Below, one piece after another: positions 41,699-49,810 of a DNA stretch of 64,000 nt. The stretch is from CAVOHU01 sp963817885 (lineage in GTDB: Bacteria; Acidobacteriota; Vicinamibacteria; Vicinamibacterales; JAKQTR01). A program made the translations under genes and the position numbers. The stretch spans positions 365,729-429,728 of the forward strand of contig CAWFQE010000006.1 of assembly GCA_963817885.1 (NCBI GenBank), written 5' to 3'. The number at the start of each line of letters is the position of its first letter. Positions within the stretch are counted from its first letter, which is position 1. The notes below the pieces were generated by a model. That model worked only from the letters and a program-made list of their open reading frames with translations. It searched no databases and was not told the DNA's origin.

Positions 41699-42050
41699 CG
41701 ACTCTTCTCCGTTTCGAGGTTGTTGATGACGCAACCGGGGTTGTCCGGGTGATTGTGGACGAGTCGTGGTAGTGGTGGTCGAGGTCGTCGCGCCCGATTT
41801 GGCCCCTGTTGTCGTGGCGCGCGCGGCCGAACCCCATTCTTTGGACCTATGAGCGCACGCCCCCAACACAAAGCAAGAAATGTGCCCGGAGATCCCGGCT
41901 GTAACCCATTGAGAAACCGAGGACCAGAAATCTCGCCGTGGCGTTGGACGGTGAATTTTTACGACAGCGATGGAAAAAACGTCAGACGACCGACGCGCTC
42001 CATCACACGCGTTGCCATGAGGTCCGATGGGTTTGGTGTCGGGACGTGCC
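41699..42050. other. 352-bp gap, no gene seen
   Basis: Short ORFs only. The sequence is less GC-rich than the neighbours and ends at the promoter-like element at 42051. Confidence 0.4.
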
Positions 42051-42080
42051 TTGACAATCGTACCGGGTCAAGAGTAGCAT
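42051..42080 (+). promoter_or_regulatory. promoter TTGACA-18-TAGCAT
   Basis: TTGACA (42051-42056), an 18-base spacer and TAGCAT (42075-42080). Both boxes and the spacer length are identical to the element at 47796-47825. Confidence 0.5.
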
Positions 42081-42124
42081 TCCAACCATCGTTCCTCTCC
42101 GTCACCGCCAACGGAGGCGACTCC

Positions 42125-42376
42125 ATGGGGTCGGCCAGGGACAGCGGTCCGGACCCGAAGCGTGCCAGCGGCCTGGCCCGTCCACCGTGCCCATCCAGGG
42201 TGCGCCCCCGCCCGATGTCCGTCAGACGGTCTCGCCAACCTCCAGACGCACGTCCCAGCACCGCTCGCACGCCACCGGCCGGACGAAATGGGCTGCATGC
42301 GCTAGCAGCCTATCCCAGTACCGCATGGTGCTGCGGCGGCAACGCCGTGGCCTTTGTCGTCAAGCGGCTACCGTGA
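42125..42376 (+). CDS. possible small hypothetical protein
   Basis: 83 residues. It has a good promoter (42051-42080) and GGAGGCG five bases ahead of ATG 42125. The product is Pro/Arg/Ser-rich and matches no family ('NGLHALAAYPSTAWCCGGNA'). Amino-acid use is unlike neighbouring genes, so it may be non-coding leader sequence. Confidence 0.3.
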   Translation: MGSARDSGPDPKRASGLARPPCPSRVRPRPMSVRRSRQPPDARPSTARTPPAGRNGLHALAAYPSTAWCCGGNAVAFVVKRLP

Positions 42377-42433
42377 GAACCAATGACCGCGCGTACCGAA
42401 ATAGGCCGCAGGCGCGTGCAACCGCCACCCCTA

Positions 42434-42500
42434 CGCTGCGCTCCGGGGCTTCGCGCCGCCGCCCGCAGCGGGGTGCGGCTGCGCCGCCGCTCCGTTGGGC
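42434..42500. other. attC-like site, left of the methyltransferase cassette
   Basis: A hairpin CGCTGCG (42434-42440) / CGCAGCG (42464-42470), extended by CCGC.ACCCC / GGGGTGCGG, is followed by GTTGGGC (42494-42500), an exact match to the integron core GTTRRRY. The matching left-end RYYYAAC was not found. The ORF begins 17 bases after the core, as in gene cassettes. Confidence 0.3.
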
Positions 42501-42517
42501 GGCCATGACGATATGGG

Positions 42518-43316
42518 ATGGATAGGATAGCAGTGGAGGCCTGGGATTCTGGTGATACCTACGAGCAGTATGTTGGGCGTTGGAGCCGGAAGGTAGCGAC
42601 CGAGTTCCTTCGCTGGCTCGCACTTCCTCGGGGCCTCGCGTGGGCGGATGTCGGCTGCGGTACGGGGGCACTGGCATCCACCATCCTGACCGTATGTGAG
42701 CCGTCGTCAGTCTTCGGAATCGACTCGTCGGAAGGCCTTCGTGTCGCAGGCTCGGCAACGCCTCAGAGACCCGCGGGTCCGCTTCGAAAGCGGCGATGCG
42801 ACTCATTTGCCCTGGGATTCGGCCGTATGTGACGTAACCGTATCTGGTCTGGTCCTCAACTTCGTACGCGGTCACGAATCCATGACGCGCGAGATGGCAA
42901 GGGTTACGAGACCCGGCGGATCGGTAGCGGCGTACGTCTGGGACTATGCCGGTGGAATGCAGATGATGCGACACTTCTGGGATGCAGCCATAGCGGTGAG
43001 CCCGAGTGACGCCAAGCTCGACCAGGCCGAAAGGTTCCCACTTTGCCAACCTGGGCCGCTCCAGGCGCTGTTCGAACGGACGGGACTGAAATCTGTGACG
43101 GTTCGCGCCATCGATATTCAAACTGTCTTTCAGGATTTCGATGACTATTGGAACCCGTTCCTCGGCCGGACAGGCGCTGCGCCGACCTATCTGGCCTCGG
43201 TTGGCGACGAGGTACAGGAACAAATCCGGCTGTATCTCAAGTCACGACTCGCGTCGGCGCGAGGCGGGCCGATCGAGCTGACCGCTCGGGCATGGGCGGT
43301 TCAGGGAGTTGTCTGA
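42518..43316 (+). pseudogene. class I SAM methyltransferase, frameshifted
   Basis: Frame 1 gives 'YEQYVGRWSRKVATEFLRWL' and the SAM motif 'WADVGCGTGALAST'. Near 42733 the frame breaks, and the other frame continues 'AFVSQARQRLRDPRVRFESG', 'DATHLPWDSAVCDVTVSGLV' and on to 43316. One extra G in 'GAAGGCC' (42731-42737) explains it. Joined, it is a full UbiE/Methyltransf_11-like enzyme of about 265 residues. Real decay or a sequencing error; frames elsewhere are intact. Confidence 0.7.
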
Positions 43317-43325
43317 TAAGGTGCC

Positions 43326-43394
43326 GCCCAACTCCAGCTTTGGCGGTCGGCGCCTCGCGTTGTTCGGTGCCACCGCTGAAGCTGGGCGTTCGAC
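43326..43394. other. attC-like site, right of the methyltransferase
   Basis: GCCCAAC (43326-43332) is the exact complement of the GTTGGGC core at 42494. The arms CCAGCTT (43334-43340) / AAGCTGG (43379-43385) and GCGGT / ACCGC pair, with a TG bulge on one side; inner GGCGCC / GGTGCC. The right core reads GTTCGAC (43388-43394), one base off GTTRRRY. Size (69 bases) and bulge fit an integron recombination site. Confidence 0.45.
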
Positions 43395-43445
43395 CTGAAC
43401 CAACACCGAGGAGTGCGCAAGTTCCATCGCGAAGGAGAGTGACCC

Positions 43446-44300
43446 GTGCCGGAAACCAAGGAGCAGATTGCCGCGGCCATTGGCAGAGCCCGTAGGGAGT
43501 TGGACGAGGCGCTGTATGAACTGGAGAAACTCCCGGCGGTGAGTCACAGTTCTGTCAGTTTTGTCGCACACGCACTGAACAACTATCTCAACATAACAGC
43601 GGGCACGGTCGAACTACTCCTGATGTCGCTGGCGGACCATCCCGACCCCCAAATTCGCAACGGGCTGGAGGCATTACAACAGGCAACCAACTTAATGATG
43701 CACACCGTCAGCCAACTGATGATGACCTCGACTGGCCCGGACGCCGAGCTGCGATCTGAACAAGTGGATCTACCGATCCTGGTCCAGCGCTTCTCCACCT
43801 ATTATCAACGCATTGCGGATCGGAAGCAGATTCGTTGTCTCTCGGAAACCACAGGTGTTGTTCCCTCGGTGCGGACGGATCGGGTGACAATCGCCGTTGT
43901 GTTGGATAACCTGTTTTCGAACGCGGTGAAGTACTCCCCGCCCGGAACGCTGATCCGGGTCCACGTATCCGCCGAACGGGACGGGGTGGTCTGTAGCGTC
44001 CGGGACGAAGGCCCCGGCCTGAGCCAAGGAGACCAGGCCAAACTGTTCCAGCGGGGTGTGCAGCTCACCCCCAAGCCCACGGGCGGAGAGCCGTCGGCCG
44101 GGTACGGCTTGGCGGTAGCAAAGGAATTTGTCGAACGATTGGGGGGCACCATCTGGTGTGAGAGCGTGTTGGGGCAGGGCGCCTGTTTCTCGTTTCGACT
44201 GCCCTGCGATCAGGAACCCGTGCACGGACCGGGGCAGACGTGGCGAGGTTCGCAGTCAGAAGGGGAGAGCGGAGGCCGAGATGGACAAGTTATTTCGTAA
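43446..44300 (+). CDS. soluble sensor-less histidine kinase
   Basis: 284 residues. HisKA phospho-acceptor His in 'SFVAHALNNYLNITAGTVEL' (near residue 42); N box 'VVLDNLFSNAVKYSPPGTLI', G1 'DEGPGLSQGD', G2 'GYGLAVAKEFVERLGG'. No membrane helix, PAS or receiver domain, so input must come from another protein. No response-regulator gene is adjacent. GTG 43446 follows GAAGGAGAG. The tail after residue 260 is polar. Confidence 0.85.
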   Translation: MPETKEQIAAAIGRARRELDEALYELEKLPAVSHSSVSFVAHALNNYLNITAGTVELLLMSLADHPDPQIRNGLEALQQATNLMMHTVSQLMMTSTGPDAELRSEQVDLPILVQRFSTYYQRIADRKQIRCLSETTGVVPSVRTDRVTIAVVLDNLFSNAVKYSPPGTLIRVHVSAERDGVVCSVRDEGPGLSQGDQAKLFQRGVQLTPKPTGGEPSAGYGLAVAKEFVERLGGTIWCESVLGQGACFSFRLPCDQEPVHGPGQTWRGSQSEGESGGRDGQVIS

Positions 44301-44547
44301 CGGCTCCGAACCACCGCGCCACCCGTCTCGCGTCTGACCCGCTTCGGAGATTCCTTTGCGGATGAGTTCCGTGCGGGCGTCCTGGGCGAAGAGGAAGAGG
44401 TCGTCCGAGAAACCACGCGCCGCATCGAGGCGAGCACCGAACCTCCGTGTGAACGGTTTCGCCGGAGGTTTCACTTGACTCCGGCTCGGTCCTCAAGGGT
44501 AGAAGATCCAGGAGTCGGTGTGTCCGAAAGCGTCGTTTCTCATCGGT

Positions 44548-46158
44548 TCACGTGGCGGTAGGCGACGTCGAGAGGAGAGTCGGATGGCGATCAGGTTGGA
44601 CGAGGCGATTCAAACAGCCCTGACCTTCGAGAACAAGGTCCTGAAGGTGTACCAGGATGCGGCCGCCAAGATAGCCGATCCGGTGGGGAAGAAGGTGTTC
44701 CAACAACTCGCCACCGAGGAGGCGGGGCACGTCGCGTATCTGCAGAGCCGACTGGCGGAGTGGACCAAGAGCGGACACCTTGACCTGGCCGAGATCGCGA
44801 CCGTGGTGCCGAGCACAGAGCGGATCGCCGCAGGGCGCCAGCAGGTGGCGAAGTCCATGCGGGGGAGCCGGCCCGCCACCTCCGAGGTCGAGCACCTCCA
44901 GCGGGCCCTGGCCGCGGAGAAGGAAACATCCGCCTTCTACCAGAGAATGGTGACCGAGCTCTCGGGCGAGCGGCAGCGACTCTTTGCCCGCTTCCTGGAG
45001 ATCGAGGAAGGGCACGTGGCCATCGTCCAGGCCGAGATCGACGCGGTGAGCGGGTCCGGGTTCTGGTTCGATATGAAGGAGTTCGACCTGGAGAAAGGTT
45101 GAAACCGCTGTCTCCGGCTGCAGGAGCGAGGCGCGGAGAGTGCTCGGTGGGTGCTCCGCGCCTAGGCGTTTTGCCCCGTCTCGCAGCCACGCCAGGATGT
45201 CGTCCCGGCTCTCCGCCAACCCCTTGTACCGCAACGCCTCGGCGCTCATCGACTCGATGGTGGCGCAGAGCGGCTCGCGAAGAGCCGCATCCTTCCGGAT
45301 CTCCTCTCCGTCTCGGAACGAGATGCGCACCGCCAGGAGGGCAGCCTCCTGTGCGGGAAACCCCCACAAGACCTCGCGCTCGACGCGCAGGAAGAGCTGG
45401 GGATTCCGCGGGTCGAAGGGGCGTTCTCGCCAGGCCTCGGGCGCAATGCCGGGCGGCGGCTCCCGGTGGTGATTCAGCCGCGTATCCGTGCAGAGTTCCC
45501 ACACGAAGCGCACGAACGGCCCGTACTGCACCATGTTGGTCACCATACCCGGCTTCCGGAAGGTCTCCATGCCCGGCACGGGGAGATGCATCGTGACGAA
45601 ATCCAGACCGACCTTCTCTTCCACCGTCCACCGGTACGGGCAGCACAGGTGGATGGCGCTCGCCCAGTCCTTCCCGGCGGCGCGGCGCACCACGGCGAGG
45701 TCTTCCTGCACCTGGGCGGCCAACGCGTCGAACGGGTCGGCATAGGGCGGGTGCGCATCGCCACCTTCGACACCCTGCATCTTGGGATCGAAACGCAGGG
45801 TTTCGCCCGACAGCGCGCAGCGCAGCGTGAGTGCCCCGCCGTGATCCTCCGCCGCGAATAGCTCTGGGTGTTCCTCGGCCAGTCGGCGGGCGATGAAACG
45901 GCACACGACGCCGGCGACCGCGGGTGCGAAGTCGCGGGTCTGGTAATATTTGCCGAGACGCTCGGCGCGGGCCGCCTGCTTGACCTTCCGATACTCCGCG
46001 AACCCCGCATCGAACTGGAAGACCCGCGCGTCCGCCACCCCGTTCCCAAAGTTCGTGCCCAGGGGGATCAGGCCGGGCTTGACCTCGTACTTTCCGCCGG
46101 CCGGCGGGAAATACCGGGCCGCAACCGGGGGCAGCGCGATCTCGCGATGCGCCTCCAT
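44548..46158 (-). CDS. DUF3445 heme-dependent oxidative N-demethylase-family protein with antisense read-through
   Basis: Residues 1-335 are a normal DUF3445 protein: 'YFPPAGGKYEVKPGLIPLGT', 'VGLDFVTMHLPVPGMETFRK', 'FVRFVWELCTDTRLNHHREP', 'FLRVEREVLWGFPAQEAALL' and 'FRDGEEIRKDAAL'. The family is about 300-340 residues. Here no stop follows 'DDILAWLRDG' (45186-45200), and the frame continues for 200 codons to 44548, antisense to the ferritin gene. The functional part is likely about 45150-46158. Coupled to the UbiD gene 47 bases upstream. Confidence 0.75.
   Translation of the reverse strand: MEAHREIALPPVAARYFPPAGGKYEVKPGLIPLGTNFGNGVADARVFQFDAGFAEYRKVKQAARAERLGKYYQTRDFAPAVAGVVCRFIARRLAEEHPELFAAEDHGGALTLRCALSGETLRFDPKMQGVEGGDAHPPYADPFDALAAQVQEDLAVVRRAAGKDWASAIHLCCPYRWTVEEKVGLDFVTMHLPVPGMETFRKPGMVTNMVQYGPFVRFVWELCTDTRLNHHREPPPGIAPEAWRERPFDPRNPQLFLRVEREVLWGFPAQEAALLAVRISFRDGEEIRKDAALREPLCATIESMSAEALRYKGLAESRDDILAWLRDGAKRLGAEHPPSTLRASLLQPETAVSTFLQVELLHIEPEPGPAHRVDLGLDDGHVPFLDLQEAGKESLPLARELGHHSLVEGGCFLLRGQGPLEVLDLGGGGPAPPHGLRHLLAPCGDPLCARHHGRDLGQVKVSALGPLRQSALQIRDVPRLLGGELLEHLLPHRIGYLGGRILVHLQDLVLEGQGCLNRLVQPDRHPTLLSTSPTAT
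44584..45102 (+). CDS. ferritin-like/rubrerythrin-type diiron protein
   Basis: 172 residues, a four-helix ferritin-like bundle in two halves. Metal ligands: 'FENKVLKVYQDAAAK' (Glu16), 'LATEEAGHVAYL' (ExxH), then 'LAAEKETSAFYQRM' and 'FLEIEEGHVAIV'. No rubredoxin domain is attached. It may reduce peroxide or hold iron. Upstream frame to 44518 rejected; ATG 44584 follows GAGGAGAG. A terminator follows. Confidence 0.88.
   Translation: MAIRLDEAIQTALTFENKVLKVYQDAAAKIADPVGKKVFQQLATEEAGHVAYLQSRLAEWTKSGHLDLAEIATVVPSTERIAAGRQQVAKSMRGSRPATSEVEHLQRALAAEKETSAFYQRMVTELSGERQRLFARFLEIEEGHVAIVQAEIDAVSGSGFWFDMKEFDLEKG
45129..45172 (+). terminator. terminator of the ferritin-like gene
   Basis: AGGCGCGGAG (45129-45138) pairs with CTCCGCGCCT (45154-45163), then AGGCGTTTT. 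It lies inside the frame of the minus-strand DUF3445 ORF. Confidence 0.6.
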
Positions 46159-46205
46159 CGATGGGGTCCTCCCTGGGCGTTCCCGAATCCGTGGGAATGG
46201 TGCGT

Positions 46206-47651
46206 TCAGGCGAGGCCGTACTCGGCCCAGCGCCGGTCCACCAGCGCGCGGATGCGCTGGTCCATGACGATCTCGTCAGGCCAGGGCCGGGTAAAGCCTT
46301 CCTCAGGCCATTTCTTGGTGGCGTCCACGCCCATCTTGGAGCCGTATTTGGGGAGGCGGCTGGCGTGATCCAGCGTCTCCACCGGGCCGAGGACGAACTC
46401 GATGTCCCGCTCCGGGTCGATATGGTTGAGCGCCTTCCAGGTGACTTCGGCATAGTCGCGGATGTTCACGTCGCGGTCCACCACGACGATGACCTTGGTC
46501 ACCATGGCCTGGCCGAGGCCCCAGAGGGCGTGCATCACCTTGCGCGCGTGGCCGGGGTACTGTTTGTCGATGCGCACCAGGGCCAGATTGTGGAAGATGC
46601 CCTCGAAGGGCATGTGAAAATCCACGATCTCGGGGAGCTGCTTTCGCATGATAGGCAGGAAGAGCGTCTCGATGGCCGCCGCCATGTGGCAATCTTCCAT
46701 CGGGGGCCGGCCGACGATGGTGGTGTGGTAGATCGGGTTTCGCCGATGGGTGAGGCAGGTGAGGTGGAAAACGGGGTAGGTGTCGGCCAGCGAGTAGTAG
46801 CCGGTGTGGTCGCCAAAGGGGCCCTCGGTTCGCAACTCCTCGGTGTCCACATAGCCTTCCAGGACGATCTCGGCGTTGGCAGGCACCTCGACATCCACGG
46901 TCTCGCAGCGCACCATCTCCACCGGCTTCTTGCGGAGGAAGCCGGCCACCAGCATCTCGTCGATGCCTTCCGGCAAGGGAAGTGTCCCGGCGAAACAGAC
47001 GGCGGGGTCAGCGCCGATCGCCACCCCCACCTCCACGCGGCGTCCGTGATATTTTGCTTTCCGATAATGAGCTGCGCCGCCCTTCTGGACGTGCCAGTGC
47101 ATGCCGGTCGTCCGCTCGTCGAAGACTTGCATGCGGTACGTGCCGCAGTTCCGGGTGCCGGTGTCGGGGTCCTTGGTGAAAACCAGGGGGAAGGTGATGT
47201 ATCGCCCGGCATCCTGTGGCCAGCACTGCAAGACGGGGATGCCCGCCAGGGACGGGCGGTCGCGGACGATGACCTCTTTGCACGGGCCGTCCTTGACTGT
47301 TTTGGGAAAGGCGCTGGCCAAGTCCTGAAGCTTGGGAAGCATCCGGAGTTTTCCCAGCAGCCCCTCCGGGGCCTTGAGATCCAGGATCCCCTGGAGGTCG
47401 TTGGACACGTCCGTCAGTGCGCCGACCTGGAAGGCGAGATTCATCCGCGCCTGGCTGCCGAAGGCGTTGATCAGGACCGGCATGACGGAACCCTTCACCT
47501 GTTCGAAAAGCAACGCCGGGCCGCCCCGCTTGCTAACCCGATCCGTGATCTCGGTGATCTCCAGGATCGGATCCACCTCGGTTCGAATACGGCGGAGCTC
47601 GCCGGCCCGCTCCAGGGCGGCGAGGAACTCCCGTAAGTCGTGATAGGCCAT
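46206..47651 (-). CDS. UbiD-family prenylated-FMN decarboxylase
   Basis: 481 residues. The prFMN site 'NCGTYRMQVFDERTTGMHWH' then 'VQKGGAAHYRKAK', and the catalytic 'LRTEGPFGDHTGYYSLAD' (Glu...Asp) are present. It adds or removes CO2 on an aryl or unsaturated acid; 4-hydroxy-3-polyprenylbenzoate in ubiquinone synthesis is one role, aromatic acid breakdown another. No UbiX gene is adjacent. GGGAGG lies ahead of ATG 47651. Confidence 0.92.
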   Translation of the reverse strand: MAYHDLREFLAALERAGELRRIRTEVDPILEITEITDRVSKRGGPALLFEQVKGSVMPVLINAFGSQARMNLAFQVGALTDVSNDLQGILDLKAPEGLLGKLRMLPKLQDLASAFPKTVKDGPCKEVIVRDRPSLAGIPVLQCWPQDAGRYITFPLVFTKDPDTGTRNCGTYRMQVFDERTTGMHWHVQKGGAAHYRKAKYHGRRVEVGVAIGADPAVCFAGTLPLPEGIDEMLVAGFLRKKPVEMVRCETVDVEVPANAEIVLEGYVDTEELRTEGPFGDHTGYYSLADTYPVFHLTCLTHRRNPIYHTTIVGRPPMEDCHMAAAIETLFLPIMRKQLPEIVDFHMPFEGIFHNLALVRIDKQYPGHARKVMHALWGLGQAMVTKVIVVVDRDVNIRDYAEVTWKALNHIDPERDIEFVLGPVETLDHASRLPKYGSKMGVDATKKWPEEGFTRPWPDEIVMDQRIRALVDRRWAEYGLA

Positions 47652-47795
47652 GGCGCCTCCCGGATGGTTGCGCATTTTCGAGCCGCCGCCCGGCGCGGGG
47701 GGGACGCCCGACCACGCGACGCAGCTACTCTAGCATATCCGCCGGCGCACTGAAAAGGAGATGCCGGGGAGGCTCGTGCCGGGGCGGCTTTCCGC

Positions 47796-47825
47796 TTGAC
47801 ACCTCGGTTTGTCCTCGCGTAGCAT
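47796..47825 (+). promoter_or_regulatory. promoter TTGACA-18-TAGCAT
   Basis: TTGACA (47796-47801), 18 bases, TAGCAT (47820-47825), about 53 bases ahead of the nucleotidyltransferase start. Same boxes and spacing as the element at 42051. Confidence 0.55.
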
Positions 47826-47877
47826 CGCCCCCAAGTTTTCGGCTCCCGTGGGCGTTCCGCCCGGCAAAGGAACACGC

Positions 47878-48633
47878 GTGCGCGCCATCATTCTTGCCGC
47901 TGGTGTGGGGTCGCGGGTCACACCGCATGCGGACGCCGACCCAACCTGCCTCGTGGATCTTGGCGGGAAAACCCTGCTTTGCCGGTATCTGGAGGCGTTT
48001 GCCGCCTTGGGAATCCCCGAAGCGGTCCTGGTGGTGGGTTACCGCAGGGAGCAGGTGGTCGCCGAGGCCGCCGCCGGACCCCCTGCGGTCTGTGTGCGGG
48101 TCGTGGAGAACGATCGGTACACGCGGGGGCACATCCTCTCGCTGTGGCAAGCGCGGCACGAGTTCGACGATGACGTCCTGATCATGGACGCCGATCTTCT
48201 GTTTCCGCAAGAACTCTTGGCGCGTCTCCTCGCCACGCCCGACCCCAACGCCATTGCGGTGGACGAGCAGTTCCAGGACACGGGTGAGGAGAAAAAGGTC
48301 GCCTGCGAGGACGGCTGGGTCATCGAGGTCAGCAGGAAGATCTCGCAAGACTCCCGCGTCCGCGGCGCGGCGGTCGGCGTCCTCCGCTTGTCGGCGGAGG
48401 CGGCGGAGATCCTTCGGGGGATTCTGGAAGAGTTCATCGAGACCGGCAAGGATTCCCTGGAGTACCAGGAAGCCTTCCGGGAGCTGGCCGGGGAAGTTCC
48501 CATCGGCGTGGTCGAGATGGGGGATCTTCCCTGGGTCGAGATCGATTCTCAAGAAGACCTCGCCCGCGCCCAGAACGAGATCCTCCCCAGGGTGGACCGC
48601 CTGGACCGGGGCGAAACCGTCCCGGCCCCGTAG
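47878..48633 (+). CDS. nucleotidyltransferase (sugar/phosphocholine NTP transferase-like)
   Basis: 251 residues. 'RAIILAAGVGSRVTPHADAD' is the NTP-transferase loop, 'LVDLGGKTLLCRYLEAFAAL' and 'DDVLIMDADLLFPQELLARL' (metal DxD) follow. The short core and 'VVENDRYTRGHILSLWQAR' resemble LicC-like phosphocholine cytidylyltransferases. GTG 47878 has AAAGGA six bases ahead. It makes an NDP-activated sugar or alcohol; no partner gene shows which. Confidence 0.85.
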   Translation: MRAIILAAGVGSRVTPHADADPTCLVDLGGKTLLCRYLEAFAALGIPEAVLVVGYRREQVVAEAAAGPPAVCVRVVENDRYTRGHILSLWQARHEFDDDVLIMDADLLFPQELLARLLATPDPNAIAVDEQFQDTGEEKKVACEDGWVIEVSRKISQDSRVRGAAVGVLRLSAEAAEILRGILEEFIETGKDSLEYQEAFRELAGEVPIGVVEMGDLPWVEIDSQEDLARAQNEILPRVDRLDRGETVPAP

Positions 48634-48780
48634 CGCAGACCCTCCTCGGTACGTTCGCCCCGCGGCTCATTCCGCCTACCTGGAGCGTCCCCTGGACCCG
48701 GGCCGTGCGCGTTTTTCTCGGGGTCCGCGTCCGCCGCCGACCGCCATGTGTATCGCGTTGGCGTGGCATCCAACCGAGGG

Positions 48781-49128
48781 TCACAGAGAAGATGGCGCGC
48801 AAGGGAACGGTGGAGGGCGTTGCCGGAGACAGCGGGCCCTGCGGACGGCCCCGCCGGCAAGGGGGGTGAGCACTTCGACGGTGGCTTGGTCCGGGATCAC
48901 AGAGTCCAGCGCGAGAAAGTTCCCGTCCATCAGGACGGCCGCCAGGTTGTTAAACGTGTCCTGGTTTAAGTCATTGCCGACCACGTGGAGACGAAAACTC
49001 GGATGCTCCGCGGCGAGAAGATGGAGGACCCCACGGAGCGTGAGGCAACCGTCCCAGCGCACGGTCACCGTACGCTGCCCAATCCAGTCCCTGAAGGGAT
49101 TCGAGAACCAGAACGTCGCTTCCGGCAC
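48781..49128 (-). CDS. MoaD/ThiS-like protein with C-terminal extension
   Basis: About 116 residues. A ubiquitin-like fold: 'VTVRWDGCLTLRGVLHLLAA', 'NLAAVLMDGNFLALDSVIPD', 'QATVEVLTPLAGG'. In MoaD/ThiS/SAMP proteins the chain ends at Gly-Gly, which is activated to a thiocarboxylate. Here 23 more residues follow (GlyGly codons at 48850-48855, then AVRRARCLRQRPPPFPCAPS). Either a peptidase exposes the end or the stop was lost. GGAG precedes GTG 49128; GTG 49134 is also possible. Confidence 0.65.
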   Translation of the reverse strand: MPEATFWFSNPFRDWIGQRTVTVRWDGCLTLRGVLHLLAAEHPSFRLHVVGNDLNQDTFNNLAAVLMDGNFLALDSVIPDQATVEVLTPLAGGAVRRARCLRQRPPPFPCAPSSL

Positions 49129-49447
49129 GGACACTCCGGATCGGTCCCGACCTGGGCCAGATCATGAACGACCGACGATGCACCACGCACGCCCGAACGG
49201 GCAGGCCTTGCGCGTTCTCGGAAGTCTGGTTTAGGATAGGTCGGAAATCAAGCGGAAAGGCGGTCAAAGGTCAGAGGTGCGGGCGGACCACAAAGACGTC
49301 ATGACACGGGCGGCCCGGTCCGCCGGGATAGGGTCCGCGTCGGCCCCCGCGGGGGCGTCGGTGGACTTTCGTCATGGGCTCGCGTGTCCACTGGATCGTT
49401 CGCAGCGCACGCGCGCCCAGACACATGGAGCAACGATGGAGGGTGAC
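49129..49447. other. 319-bp gap between divergent genes
   Basis: No ORF with a ribosome site. It should hold promoters for the MoaD-like gene (minus) and the DUF3467 gene (plus); no clear -35/-10 pair was found. Confidence 0.4.
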
Positions 49448-49756
49448 ATGGCTACTCCGGAATCCACGGCGCAACCGCGGCAACAGCTCCAGGTGACCAC
49501 CGGCGATGAGATGTCGCGAGGCCACTTCAGCAACAATCTCCTGATCGCCCACAGCAACGAGGAATTCATCCTGGACTGGATCCTGAACTCACCCAGCGGG
49601 ATGCATCTGGTGTCGCGGATCGTCGTGACCCCCGGCCATGCGAAGCGCATCATCGGCGCGCTGACGGAGAATCTGCGCCGGTACGAGCAGAACTTCGGCG
49701 CGATCAGCGCGTTCGACGCTCCGGATCAGAAGTTCCATCAAACCGGTCGCGCCTGA
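49448..49756 (+). CDS. DUF3467 protein
   Basis: 102 residues. 'SRGHFSNNLLIAHSNEEFIL', 'DWILNSPSGMHLVSRIVVTP' and 'GHAKRIIGALTENLRRYEQN' are the DUF3467 core. Function unknown; a compact single domain. ATG 49448 has GGAGGG five bases ahead; ATG 49436 is less suitable. Confidence 0.88.
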   Translation: MATPESTAQPRQQLQVTTGDEMSRGHFSNNLLIAHSNEEFILDWILNSPSGMHLVSRIVVTPGHAKRIIGALTENLRRYEQNFGAISAFDAPDQKFHQTGRA

Positions 49757-49810
49757 CCGCTCGCCCTCCGCGCGGCGGCTCGATCCGCCGCCGCGTATGG
49801 AGTTCTCGTG

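Noticed and set aside
44256..44474. 72-codon minus-strand ORF downstream of the histidine kinase
   Set aside because: Composition is fairly coding-like, but there is no ribosome site or recognisable domain and it overlaps the kinase tail.
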